This document shows, in pieces, positions 41,243-50,120 of a stretch of DNA of 64,000 nt. The stretch is from Proteobacteria bacterium UBA2363. Its GTDB lineage: Bacteria; Pseudomonadota; Gammaproteobacteria; Xanthomonadales; UBA2363. Both the position numbers and the translations under genes were made by a program. Every line of letters begins with the position of its first letter. Positions within the stretch are counted from its first letter, which is position 1. The notes under the pieces are model-generated. The model searched no databases. It had not been told where the DNA came from and saw only the letters and a program-made list of their open reading frames with translations. Location of the stretch: NCBI GenBank assembly GCA_002344355.1, contig DDTN01000008.1, positions 1,882-65,881 of the forward strand, in the 5' to 3' direction.

Positions 41243-42273
41243 GCCGACCCCAGGTGTTCGACCAGCATGGCGTCGCCGTACGAGAAGAATCGGTAGCGCT
41301 GGCGAACCGCGTGCGCGTAGGCGGCCAGCACCCGCTCGCGGCCGGCGAAGGCGCTGACCAGCATCAGCAGGGTCGACTCGGGCAGGTGGAAGTTGGTGAA
41401 CAGCGCATCGACGCTGGCGAAGCGGTAGCCGGGATGGATGAAGATGGCGGTGTCGCCGGCGAACGGCCGCGGTGCCGGCCCGCCCTGGCGCGCCGACTCC
41501 AGCGCCCGCACCACGGTGGTGCCGACCGCGACCACGCGGCCGCCGCGCGCGCGGGTCGCCGCCAGCCGCTCGCACAGGGCGGCATCGACCTCGAACCACT
41601 CGCTGTGCATGCGGTGCTCGCGGATGTCGTCCACGCGCACCGGCTGGAAGGTGCCGGCGCCGACGTGCAGGGTCACGGTGCCGGTCTCGACGCCGCGCGC
41701 GCGCAACGCCTCCAGCAACGCCTGGTCGAAGTGCAGGCCGGCGGTCGGTGCCGCCACCGCGCCGGGCGCGCGGGCGAACACGGTCTGGTAGCGCTCGCGG
41801 TCGCCGGCGTCGTCGGCGCGTGTGATGTAGGGCGGCAACGGCATGCGGCCGAGGCGCTCCAGGCGCTCGGTCAGCGGCGCGTCGTCGGCGAAGCGCAGCC
41901 GGAAGAAGGCGCCGTCGCGGTCGAGCACCTCGACCGCGCTGCCGTCCTCCAGGTCGAGGAATTCCCCGGGCCGCGGCTTCTTGCTGACGCCCAGCATGGC
42001 CCGGGCCTCGGCGCCGCCGAGCAGGCGCTCGACCAGGATCTCGGCGGCGCCGCCGGTGCGCTTGCGCGCCTGCAGGCGGGCCGGCAGCACGCGGGTGTCG
42101 TTGAACACCAGCAGGTCGCCCGGCGCCAGCAGCGACGGCAGCTCGCGGACCGCCCGGTCGGCCACGGCGCCGGCGGCGGGAAGGTGCAGCAGGCGGGCAT
42201 CGCTGCGGCCGGGCAGCGGCGCCTGGGCGATCAGCGCCGGCGGCAGGACGAAGTGGAAGTCGGCGCGCTTCAT
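41239..42273 (-). CDS. queA: S-adenosylmethionine:tRNA ribosyltransferase-isomerase
   Basis: This 344-residue enzyme adds the cyclopentenediol ring in queuosine synthesis on tRNA, using S-adenosylmethionine as ribosyl donor. The family start MKRADFHFVLPPALIAQAPLP, GDLLVFNDTRVLPARL, AAPTAGLHFDQALLEAL and VTLHVGAGTFQPVRVDDI are all present, and the length is close to that of E. coli QueA (356). The usual neighbour tgt is not downstream here; a GNAT gene takes its place. Confidence 0.97.
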   Translation of the reverse strand: MKRADFHFVLPPALIAQAPLPGRSDARLLHLPAAGAVADRAVRELPSLLAPGDLLVFNDTRVLPARLQARKRTGGAAEILVERLLGGAEARAMLGVSKKPRPGEFLDLEDGSAVEVLDRDGAFFRLRFADDAPLTERLERLGRMPLPPYITRADDAGDRERYQTVFARAPGAVAAPTAGLHFDQALLEALRARGVETGTVTLHVGAGTFQPVRVDDIREHRMHSEWFEVDAALCERLAATRARGGRVVAVGTTVVRALESARQGGPAPRPFAGDTAIFIHPGYRFASVDALFTNFHLPESTLLMLVSAFAGRERVLAAYAHAVRQRYRFFSYGDAMLVEHLGSA

Positions 42274-42408
42274 TGCGCCGCGATGATGCCCGCAGCGCGG
42301 CGCCGGGGAAAGCCGCGCTGCCCCCCGGCCGCGGCCTTGCGCCGGCCAGGGCGAGCGGCAGGCGACCGGGGCGCCGCTCCCGGCGTGGTGCCCGGCGCCC
42401 TCCCGCCG

Positions 42409-43011
42409 CTACAGCCAGCCCTTCTGGTGCGCCAGCCGGTAGGCCTCGATGCGGTTGCCGGCGCCGAGCTTGCCGATCGCCTCGCTGAGGTAGTTGCGCA
42501 CGGTGCCGTGCGAGAGGTTGAGGCGGGCGGCGATGTCGTGGGCGCCCAGGCCCTCGCCGGCCAGGCGCAGCACCTGGCGTTCGCGCTCGGTCAGCGGGTC
42601 CGGCTCGCCCCAGGCGTCGACCGCCAGTTGCGGATCGATCGCCCGGCCGCCGCGGTGGACCTGGCGCAGGGCCTGGGCGAGCTGGCTGGCCGGCGCGTCC
42701 TTCAGCAGGTAACCGGCGACGCCGGCGTCCAGCGCCCGGCGCAGGTAGCCGGCGCGCGCGAAGGTGGTGACGATCACCACCCGCGTCGCCAGGCCGTGGC
42801 GCTGGATCCGCTGCGCCAGCTCCAGCCCGGTCAGCCCTGGCATCTCGATGTCGGTGACCAGCAGATCGGGCGCCTGCTCGCGCACCGCACGCCAGGCGGC
42901 CTCGCCGTCGGCGACCTCGGCGACCAGCTGGAGGTCGGCTTCCAGGCGCAGCAGCGCCGCCAGGGCACCGCGCACCATTCCCTGGTCCTCGGCCAGGATG
43001 AAGCGGATCAT
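42409..43011 (-). CDS. LuxR/NarL-type response regulator
   Basis: This 200-residue two-domain regulator has a receiver with the acidic pocket (ILAEDQGMVR), the phosphoacceptor Asp in LLVTDIEMPGLTG, and a conserved Lys in YLLKDAPAS. It is followed by a LuxR-type helix-turn-helix (LTERERQVLRLAGEGLGAHDIAARLNLS in part). Its start overlaps the histidine kinase end by 4 bases, which defines its partner. The target is probably the ABC transporter operon just upstream. Confidence 0.95.
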   Translation of the reverse strand: MIRFILAEDQGMVRGALAALLRLEADLQLVAEVADGEAAWRAVREQAPDLLVTDIEMPGLTGLELAQRIQRHGLATRVVIVTTFARAGYLRRALDAGVAGYLLKDAPASQLAQALRQVHRGGRAIDPQLAVDAWGEPDPLTERERQVLRLAGEGLGAHDIAARLNLSHGTVRNYLSEAIGKLGAGNRIEAYRLAHQKGWL

Positions 43012-44171
43012 GCCGCGCTCCGCTGGGCGTCGAGCGGCGACGCCAGGGCCGTCGCCAGCGGCACCCGCGCCCGCAGGCGGGTGCCGCCCCCGGATGGCGA
43101 ATCCAGCTCGAGGCTGCCGCCCAGTGCGGCCAGCCGTTCGACCATGCCGTCCAGACCGTTGCCGCGCCGGCGTGCGCCGCCCCGGCCGTCGTCCGCGACC
43201 TCCAGCACGACCGCGCCGGCCGCCTGCGACAACCTGACTTCGACGCGCGTGGCGCGCGCGTGGCGCTGCACATTGGTGACCGCCTCGCGCAGCACCAGCG
43301 CCAGGCAGGTCTCGATGTCGGGCGGCAGCTCGTGACCGTCGAGTCGCTCATCCAGCTCGACGCCCGCACCGCCCAGCAGCAGGCGCGCCGACGCCAGCTC
43401 CGGTCGCAGCATGGCGGCGCGGATGCCGGTCACCGCGCGACGCACCTGGGCCAGGGCGTCTCGCGCGACCTGCTCGATCTGGGCCACCTCCGCCTGCGCC
43501 GCGGCCGGGTCGCTCGGCAGCAGGCGGCTGGCCAGCTCGCTCTTCAGCGCGATCAGCGACAGCGTATGGCCGAGCAGGTCGTGCAGGTCGCGGCCGATGC
43601 GTTCGCGCTCGGCCACCGCGGCGAGCCGCCGGACCTCCTCCAGCCCCATTCGCAGCTCGCCGTCCTGCCGGTGCTTGACCAGGTAGAAATGGTTCGCGAG
43701 GCAGACCGAGGTGCCGACCAGCAGGGCGATCAGCGGCGGGATCCAGCCGGTCGACAGCCACCAGGCCTGCAGCGCGTACAGCGCCAGCACGACGCCGAGC
43801 ACCGCCAGGGCGCGGGCCAGGGAGCCCAGCAGGGGCGCGAATGCCGCGGCGTAGATCAGGTAGCTGTTGCCGAAGGGATTGAGCGGCGTCAGCGCGAAGG
43901 CCAGCGCGGCGATCGCCAGCAGCCACGGCAGCAACGGCCAGCCCTGGTACCGGAAAGCGCGGAAGTACAGCCACAGGAACGGCGGCACGGTCGCCACCGT
44001 CGCCTGCCACATGCGGGTGTCGTCGAAGCCGGTGGCGACCGGCAGCACGAACAGGAAGCCCAGGTAGGCCAGCCAGAGCAGCGGCATCCAGCCCAGGGTC
44101 TCGACCACCGCCGCCGGCAGCAGCCACGCGCGCAGCCGCAACCCGAGTGAGTTCCCGCCGTCCGCCGACAT
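43008..44171 (-). CDS. sensor histidine kinase (HisKA_3 type)
   Basis: This 387-residue inner-membrane kinase has about five N-terminal helices with very short loops (no periplasmic sensor domain), so it probably senses the membrane itself or an associated transporter, as DesK and related kinases do. The dimerisation/phosphoacceptor helix is AERERIGRDLHDLLGHTLSLI, and the ATPase domain has REAVTNVQRHARATRVEV and DDGRGGARRRGNGLDGM. The start MSADGGNSLGLRL is 56 bases after the permease stop; longer starts are possible. Confidence 0.93.
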   Translation of the reverse strand: MSADGGNSLGLRLRAWLLPAAVVETLGWMPLLWLAYLGFLFVLPVATGFDDTRMWQATVATVPPFLWLYFRAFRYQGWPLLPWLLAIAALAFALTPLNPFGNSYLIYAAAFAPLLGSLARALAVLGVVLALYALQAWWLSTGWIPPLIALLVGTSVCLANHFYLVKHRQDGELRMGLEEVRRLAAVAERERIGRDLHDLLGHTLSLIALKSELASRLLPSDPAAAQAEVAQIEQVARDALAQVRRAVTGIRAAMLRPELASARLLLGGAGVELDERLDGHELPPDIETCLALVLREAVTNVQRHARATRVEVRLSQAAGAVVLEVADDGRGGARRRGNGLDGMVERLAALGGSLELDSPSGGGTRLRARVPLATALASPLDAQRSAA

Positions 44172-44227
44172 CGCCCTGCCCTCCCTCGCGGTTCCGTAGC
44201 CGTCTCCCGGCCCGGCCAGCGTCTCCT

Positions 44228-44995
44228 TCACGCCCGGCGCAACGCCCGGGCCGCCAGCGCCGCGAACGCCGCGCCGAAGGCGAACAGCGCAAGCGCATGC
44301 AGTGCCGGCGCGCTGGCACTGCCCTGGCCGACCGCCGCCAGGGCCAGCTGGCCGAGATGATACGCCGGCCACAGCGGCGCCATCGCCTGCACCGGCGCCG
44401 GCAGCAGCATCAGCGGAAACCACAGTCCGGACAGGAAGGCCATCGGCAGGTACACCAGGTTGACGATGGCCGGTGCCGCCTGGGCGCTGGCGACCAGGCC
44501 GATCCACAGGCCGGCGGCGCAGAACGGCAGCACGCCCAGGCCGGCGACCGCCGCCAGCGCCAGCCAGGCGCTCGCCGGAAGGCGCACGCCGCCGGCACCG
44601 GCCGCCAGCGCCGCCATGATCGCGAACACCAGCAGGGCGAACGCGACCGCCATCGCCGCCTTGGCCAGCAGCCAGGCGCCGGCGGGCATCGGCGCCGCCC
44701 GCTTCAGGCGCAGCCAGCCCTGCTCGCGCTCGACCGCCACCGTGGCCCCGAAGCCGAACAGGCCGGGCGCCATCACGCCGAACACGGTGTAGGTGGCCAG
44801 CAGGTAGTGGGCCGCCTGCCAATTGCCGCTGCGGCCCATCGGCAAGAGCAGGGCGAACAGCACGTAGAACATCGGCGGGAACAGCAGGGTCGGCAGCGCG
44901 AAGCCGGGCGTGCGCAGCAGGCGCAGGAACTCGTAGCGGACCTCGCGCAGCCAGGGGTTGCGGGGCGCCGCAGCGCCGGGGCTCAGGGTGGTCAT
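44228..44995 (-). CDS. ABC-2 type transporter permease
   Basis: This 255-residue protein has six hydrophobic helices in the ABC-2 exporter pattern. The family opening (LREVRYEFLRLLRTPGFALPTLLFPPMFYVLF) is followed by a conserved glycine-rich helix near VMAPGLFGFGATVAVEREQG. It pairs with the ATPase encoded immediately upstream (4-base overlap). Substrate unknown; the linked kinase/regulator suggests export of, or protection from, a membrane-active compound. Confidence 0.92.
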   Translation of the reverse strand: MTTLSPGAAAPRNPWLREVRYEFLRLLRTPGFALPTLLFPPMFYVLFALLLPMGRSGNWQAAHYLLATYTVFGVMAPGLFGFGATVAVEREQGWLRLKRAAPMPAGAWLLAKAAMAVAFALLVFAIMAALAAGAGGVRLPASAWLALAAVAGLGVLPFCAAGLWIGLVASAQAAPAIVNLVYLPMAFLSGLWFPLMLLPAPVQAMAPLWPAYHLGQLALAAVGQGSASAPALHALALFAFGAAFAALAARALRRA

Positions 44996-45882
44996 GCCGC
45001 CTCCGTGGTGAGTTCGAGGAAGCGCTCGGCGAGGCCGGTGCGGCGGACTTCCAGATCGGACAGGTCGGGATCGCGTTCGAGCAGGCGCCGGACCACCGCC
45101 TCGGCGTCCGCCGCCTGCAGCGTCAGCAGGCCGTCGTCGCCACGCTCGACCGCGACCACGCCGGGCCAGGCCGCCACCCGTGCCGGCGCCAGCGCGGTCC
45201 GGCAGGCGATCCGGCGCAGGCCATCGGCAGCCTGCAGGCCGGCCAGGCTGTCCTGCGCCACGACGCGGCCGCGGGCCAGCACCGCCACGCGGTCGGCCAG
45301 TGCCTGGGCCTCCTCCAGCCAGTGGGTGGTCAGCAGGACGCCGGTGCCGGCCCGGACCAGGGCGCGCAGGCGCTCCCAGAATCCGTGCCGGGCCTCGATG
45401 TCGAGGCCGACCGTGGGCTCGTCCAGCACCAGCAGCTCGGGCCGGCCGACGACCGCGAGGCCGAACTGGACGCGTCGCTGCTGGCCGCCGGAGAGCGTGC
45501 GGTAGGGACGTTGCAGCAGGTCGCCGATGCCGGCCAGGTCCGCCGCCTCCGCCACCGGCATCGGTGCCGGGTAGTAGCTGCCGAACAGGTCGAGGAGTTC
45601 GGCCACGCGCAGCGTGTCCGGGACGCCGCCGGTCTGCAGCATCGCGCCGACCCGTGCCCGCATCGCCCGCTGCACCGGCGTTCCGTCGAACAGCGCCACG
45701 CTGCCGGCATCGGCGCGCAGCAGGCCGAGCAGGATGGCGATCGCCGTGGTCTTGCCGGCCCCGTTGCCGCCCAGCAGCACCAGCAGCTCGCCGCGGCGCA
45801 GCTCCAGGTCGACGCCGGCCAGGGCGACCGTATCGCCGTAGCGCTTGTGGATGCCGCGCAGGGCGGCCAGTACCGGTTGCAT
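44992..45882 (-). CDS. ABC transporter ATP-binding protein
   Basis: This 296-residue ATPase has Walker A GGNGAGKTT, signature LSGGQQRRVQ, Walker B LLVLDEPTVGLD and the His loop in LLTTHWLEEA. The C-terminal 80 residues form the accessory domain of ABC-2 exporters. The start at 45882 was chosen over the ATG five codons upstream because AGGAG lies 7 bases before it. It is the first gene of a four-gene unit: ATPase, permease, histidine kinase, response regulator. Confidence 0.94.
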   Translation of the reverse strand: MQPVLAALRGIHKRYGDTVALAGVDLELRRGELLVLLGGNGAGKTTAIAILLGLLRADAGSVALFDGTPVQRAMRARVGAMLQTGGVPDTLRVAELLDLFGSYYPAPMPVAEAADLAGIGDLLQRPYRTLSGGQQRRVQFGLAVVGRPELLVLDEPTVGLDIEARHGFWERLRALVRAGTGVLLTTHWLEEAQALADRVAVLARGRVVAQDSLAGLQAADGLRRIACRTALAPARVAAWPGVVAVERGDDGLLTLQAADAEAVVRRLLERDPDLSDLEVRRTGLAERFLELTTEAA

Positions 45883-46036
45883 CGCCCGACTCCTCATGGC
45901 TTCGGCGCCAGTGTCCGGTCGCCCGGCCCTGGCCGGCAGCGGCAGCGGTCAGTCGCCGGAAATGACAGCTGTCAGCGCCTGTGGAATCCTGCATCGCCGC
46001 CCGCCCGGGCCGGCCCCGACTCCGCGCCCCGCATCG

Positions 46037-47338
46037 ATGCCGACCCTCCCCAGCCCGCACCGACAGGCACGCCAGCGCCGGCGCTGGACGCTCCTGCTGC
46101 TGCTCGCCTGCCTGGGCCTGGTGCTCGTCCTGCATGCCAGTCGCGGCTGGATCTGGCTGGGCGTGCCGGCGGTCGACGCCGCCCGCACCCCGTTCTCGGA
46201 CGCGCTGATCCACCTGGCGACGCCGGTGAACTGCCTGGATGGCCATGGCCAGTGGCATGGCCGCACCTGCTTCATTCCCGACCGCGAGGCGGTGCCGCGC
46301 GCGCAGACCTGGGAGCCGTGGCTGAGCTTTGCCCGACTGGGCCTGGACACCGAAGTCCGGGCCCTGGCCGTGGCCTGGCTGACCGTGCTGCTGTTCTGCC
46401 TGGCCTGGGCGCGCGTGCTGTCGCCGGCCAGCGCCGGCGAGGCGCTGCTCGGCCTGGTGCTGTTCGCCACCGCCGCGGTCCAGCTCGCCGTCGAGCGCGC
46501 CAACTTCGACCTGCTGGTGGCCGCCCTGCTGTGCGCGGCGGCGGCGGCGCTCGCCCGGCCGGGCGTGCCCGGGGCGCTGGCAGGCAGCGCCCTGCTCGCC
46601 GCCAGCACCGTCCTGAAGCTCTACACCGGGGCCGCCTGTGCGTTCGCCTGGCTGCTGGCCCGGGCGCCGTTGCGGGTCACCGTGCCGGCCTGCCTGCTGG
46701 CGCTGGCCACGGCGATCGCCGTGGTCGGCCCGCAGGAGCTGCTGGTGCTGGCGGGCGGTGCGCCCGAAGGCGCGACCCGGTTCTCGACCGGCGCCCGCTG
46801 GCTGTTCGGCCAGGCCGGCCCGGCGTGGGGCTGGGCCGGCGTCGCCACCGGCGTGCTGGCGGCGATCGCCACGCTCGCATGGCTGCGTCCCGGGCCGGCC
46901 CCCGACCCGGCGCGCTGGCCCCGGCGCCTGGCGGCGTTCCAGCTGTCGGCGATGACCGCGCTGCCGTTGTTCCTGCTCAAGGACAGCTACGACTACCGGT
47001 TCGTGCTGTGGCTGCCGATGGCGGCGCTGCTGGTGGCCTGGCTGCGACCCGGTGCGGTGCCGGCCCGCTGGCGCCAGGCGGCGGGGTCCGGCCTGGCCCT
47101 GCTGGGGTTCGTGATGGCTGTCGAGCTGCCGGCCAGCCTGCTCGACCGCCTGGCCGACGGCGATGCCGCGACGCTGGCGGCACGGGCGGCGGGCGCTGCC
47201 GGCCTGGCCAAGCAGTTCGCCTGCTGGGCGCTGTGGGCCCTGCTGGCGGGGTTGTCGCTGCGGCTGCTGGAACTGGACTGGCGCGCGCGCCTGGCGCCGC
47301 GCCGGGGCCGCCCGGCCGCGACCGGCCGGAGGCCGTAG
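46037..47338 (+). CDS. GT87/DUF2029-like multi-pass membrane protein
   Basis: This 433-residue protein has about ten hydrophobic helices. After the first helix comes a soluble loop with HLATPVNCLDGHGQWHGRTC, and further on ERANFDLLVAALLCAAAAAL and LAASTVLKLYTGA. The last two match the (R)xNxxLLxxALL and LKLYP-type pattern of GT87 mannosyltransferase-like proteins, which use polyprenyl-phosphate sugars. The donor and acceptor are unknown. It is transcribed alone and divergent from the ABC operon. Confidence 0.7.
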   Translation: MPTLPSPHRQARQRRRWTLLLLLACLGLVLVLHASRGWIWLGVPAVDAARTPFSDALIHLATPVNCLDGHGQWHGRTCFIPDREAVPRAQTWEPWLSFARLGLDTEVRALAVAWLTVLLFCLAWARVLSPASAGEALLGLVLFATAAVQLAVERANFDLLVAALLCAAAAALARPGVPGALAGSALLAASTVLKLYTGAACAFAWLLARAPLRVTVPACLLALATAIAVVGPQELLVLAGGAPEGATRFSTGARWLFGQAGPAWGWAGVATGVLAAIATLAWLRPGPAPDPARWPRRLAAFQLSAMTALPLFLLKDSYDYRFVLWLPMAALLVAWLRPGAVPARWRQAAGSGLALLGFVMAVELPASLLDRLADGDAATLAARAAGAAGLAKQFACWALWALLAGLSLRLLELDWRARLAPRRGRPAATGRRP

Positions 47339-47377
47339 CGGCGCTCGCGGCAGCGTCCGGTGCGCCCGGCGCCGGGG

Positions 47378-48217
47378 TCAGGCGTCGTCGCCGGAGGCGG
47401 CCGGCGCAGCCGCCATCGCCGTCACCGCCTCGGCGAAGCCGGGGATGGCCAGGGCGCCGGCCAGCTGGCCGCCATCGACCTCGAGGGTGGCGCCGGTGCA
47501 GAAGTCCGAGGCGGCGCTGGCCAGGTAGAGGGCGGCGCCGACGATCGCCTCGGGCTCGGCGATGCGCCGTTGCGGGATGCGCGAGACCAGCGCCGCGGCG
47601 CGCCGCGGTTCGTCCCAGAGGCTGGCGCTGAAACGGGTCCTGACGAAACCCGGCGCGATCGCGTTGACCTGGACCTGCTCGGGGGCCAGCTCGATCGCCA
47701 GCGCCTGGGTCAGCATCAGGACCGCCGCCTTGGAGACGCAGTACACGCCCATGCCATGGGCGGCGCGCCGGCCGAGGATGGAGGACAGGTTGATCACCTT
47801 GCCGCCGCCGCGCGCGCGCATCGCCGGCAGCGCCGCGCGCACCCAGCGCACGTAGCCCTTGACGTTGGTGTCCAGGGTCTTGTCCCAGGCCGCGTCGTCG
47901 GCCGCCAGCAAGGGCCCGAAGTGCGGATTGGTCGCGGCGTTGTTGACCAGGATGTCGAGGCCGCCGAAGGCCTCGACGCCGGCCGCCACCGCGGCCCGGA
48001 CCGCGGCCTCGTCGCCGCTGTGGGCGGCCACCGCCAGGGCGCGCCCGCCGGTGGCGGCGATCGCCGCGGCGACGGCATCGAGGTCGCCCTGCCTGCGGGC
48101 GGTCAGCACCACGGCGGCGCCGGCAGCGGCCAGGCCGTGGGCGATCGCTTCGCCGATGCCGCGCGAGGCGCCGGTGACCAGGGCGACCTTGCCGCTGAGA
48201 TCGAAGCTTGACTGCAT
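47378..48217 (-). CDS. short-chain dehydrogenase/reductase
   Basis: This 279-residue classical SDR has TGASRGIG (residues 16-23), NNAATNPHFG, the catalytic SSILGRRAAHGMGVYCVSKAA with Ser, Tyr and Lys, and the late PQRRIAEPEAIVGAALYLAS of FabG-like enzymes. It resembles the group annotated as SDR family oxidoreductases near acyl-CoA metabolism genes, but its substrate cannot be read from the sequence. It converges on the GT87-like gene and is divergent from the aminotransferase. Confidence 0.87.
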   Translation of the reverse strand: MQSSFDLSGKVALVTGASRGIGEAIAHGLAAAGAAVVLTARRQGDLDAVAAAIAATGGRALAVAAHSGDEAAVRAAVAAGVEAFGGLDILVNNAATNPHFGPLLAADDAAWDKTLDTNVKGYVRWVRAALPAMRARGGGKVINLSSILGRRAAHGMGVYCVSKAAVLMLTQALAIELAPEQVQVNAIAPGFVRTRFSASLWDEPRRAAALVSRIPQRRIAEPEAIVGAALYLASAASDFCTGATLEVDGGQLAGALAIPGFAEAVTAMAAAPAASGDDA

Positions 48218-48490
48218 GGCGGGACTCCACGGGGGACGGGTGATCGGGGCGCGGGGGCTGGCGCCCGGCGGCGCAGGCCGGAAGCGGTCGCGGGCGGACC
48301 TCGGCGTTGGCGTCGGCCCCGCTCCGCGACCTGCCCCGGGAGCATAGCCCGAGCCCGCCGTGGCCCGGCACCGGAGGGGCGCATGCTACACTTGCGCCCC
48401 CGAATCAATGCGTTGCGGCCGCCTTCGTGCCCCGCGCCGACCGCCCTGCCGGGCCGTCCTGCCGCCACGCCCCTTCCCGCGAGGTATCCG

Positions 48491-49993
48491 ATGGACCTGT
48501 TGGCCAAGCTCAAGCCGTTGCGCGATTCCGCCGGCGCCGCCCGTACCGTCGGCCTGTCCGCGCAGGCGCTGGCGCCGTTCCTCGACGACCGCGACCTGCA
48601 GGACGCGATCCGGGCCGCGGTCGCCGCCTTCGAGGCGCTGCGCGCCGAAGGCTCGGACCTGCCCGACCTCGACGAGCACGAGCAGGTGCGCCGCATGCAG
48701 GCCGGCTTCGTCAACTTCTACCCGGACGACGCCGTGAATCCCTACGTCGCGCTGGCCGCGGCCGGGCCGTGGATCGTCACCCTGAAGGGCGCGGTGGTCT
48801 ACGACGCCGGCGGCTACGGCATGCTCGGCTTCGGCCACACGCCGGCCCAGGTGATCGAGGCGATGGCCCGCCCGCAGGTGATGGCCAACGTGATGACGCC
48901 CTCGCTCTCCCAGCACCGCTTCGTCGAGGCGATGCGCCGGGAGATCGGCCACACCCGCGACGCCTGCCCGTACGCGCGCTTCCTGTGCCTGAACTCCGGC
49001 TCGGAGTCGGTCTCGCTGGCCGGCCGCATCGCCGACGTCAACACCCGCCTGCAGACCGATGCCGGTGGCCGTCATGCCGGCAAGCGGGTCAAGCGCCTGG
49101 CGGTCAAGGGCGGTTTCCACGGCCGCACCGAACTGCCGGCGCTGTATTCGGACTCCACGCGCAAGACCTACGCCCAGCACCTGGCGAGCTGGAAGCACCA
49201 CGACGCCCAGCTGCTGACCGTCGAGCCCTACGACGTCGACGCCCTGCGTGCCGTGTTCGCCCAGGCCGATGCCGAGGGCTGGTTCATCGAGGCGATGTTC
49301 GTCGAGCCGGTGATGGGCGAAGGCGACCCCGGCAAGGCGCTGACGCCGGCGTTCTACGCCGCCGCCCGCGAGCTGACCCGCCGCCACGACACCCTGCTGC
49401 TGGTCGACTCCATCCAGGCCGGCCTGCGCGCCCAGGGCGTGCTGTCGGTGGTCGACTATCCGGGCTTCGAGGGCCTGGAGGCGCCGGACATGGAGACCTA
49501 CTCCAAGGCGCTCAACGCCGGCCAGTACCCGATGTCGGTGCTGGCGGTGACCGAGCGCGCCGCCGACCTGTACCGCAAGGGCGTCTACGGCAACACCATG
49601 ACCGCCAACCCGCGCGCCCTCGACGTCGCCTGCGCGGTGCTCGCCAGCCTCAGCCCGGAGCTGCGCGTCAACATCGTCGAGCGCGGCCGCGAGGCCGTGC
49701 AGCGGCTGACCGCGCTGGCCGGCGAGCTGGGCGGCCTGGTCACCCGCGTGCAGGGCACCGGCCTGCTGTTCTCCTGCGAGCTGGCGCCGCAGTTCAAGTG
49801 CTACGGCGCCGGCAGCACCGAGGAGTACCTGCGCGAGCACGGCTGGGGCGTCATCCACGGCGGCGCCAACTCGCTGCGCTTCACGCCGCACTTCAACGTC
49901 ACCAGCGAGGAGATCGCCCTGCTGGTCGAGGGCGTCCGCAAGGCCCTGCTGGAAGGCCCGCGCAAGGCGCAGGACGCGCAGCAGGCGGCCTGA
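48491..49993 (+). CDS. class III PLP-dependent aminotransferase
   Basis: This 500-residue enzyme of the acetylornithine/GABA aminotransferase superfamily has the cofactor-phosphate motif NSGSESVSLAGR, FHGRTELPALYS, the Asp-containing LLLVDSIQAGLRAQG and the PLP lysine in YSKALNAGQYPMSV. It is about 60 residues longer at the N-terminus than usual (MDLLAKLKPLRDSAGAARTV). The variant SIQAGLR in place of the common EVQTGxGRTG sets it apart from GABA and acetylornithine aminotransferases, so the substrate is unknown. A GAGG site precedes the ATG. Confidence 0.88.
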   Translation: MDLLAKLKPLRDSAGAARTVGLSAQALAPFLDDRDLQDAIRAAVAAFEALRAEGSDLPDLDEHEQVRRMQAGFVNFYPDDAVNPYVALAAAGPWIVTLKGAVVYDAGGYGMLGFGHTPAQVIEAMARPQVMANVMTPSLSQHRFVEAMRREIGHTRDACPYARFLCLNSGSESVSLAGRIADVNTRLQTDAGGRHAGKRVKRLAVKGGFHGRTELPALYSDSTRKTYAQHLASWKHHDAQLLTVEPYDVDALRAVFAQADAEGWFIEAMFVEPVMGEGDPGKALTPAFYAAARELTRRHDTLLLVDSIQAGLRAQGVLSVVDYPGFEGLEAPDMETYSKALNAGQYPMSVLAVTERAADLYRKGVYGNTMTANPRALDVACAVLASLSPELRVNIVERGREAVQRLTALAGELGGLVTRVQGTGLLFSCELAPQFKCYGAGSTEEYLREHGWGVIHGGANSLRFTPHFNVTSEEIALLVEGVRKALLEGPRKAQDAQQAA

Positions 49994-50018
49994 GGGGGTT
50001 TCCTGCTGCCAGGTCCAG

Positions 50019-50039
50019 CCGCGCGCAAATCGCGCGCGG
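50019..50039. terminator. hairpin between converging aminotransferase and secreted-protein genes
   Basis: CCGCGCGC and GCGCGCGG can pair around a short central AAAT-containing loop, 26 bases after the aminotransferase stop. There is no T run. Because the two genes converge, it could serve both strands. Confidence 0.45.
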
Positions 50040-50120
50040 TGCCTGCAGCGACCAAGAAGGCGCACGCAACCCCGCCGCCCGGCTCGCGGCGGCTTGCCAG
50101 CGCGCTGCGCCGCAACCGCC

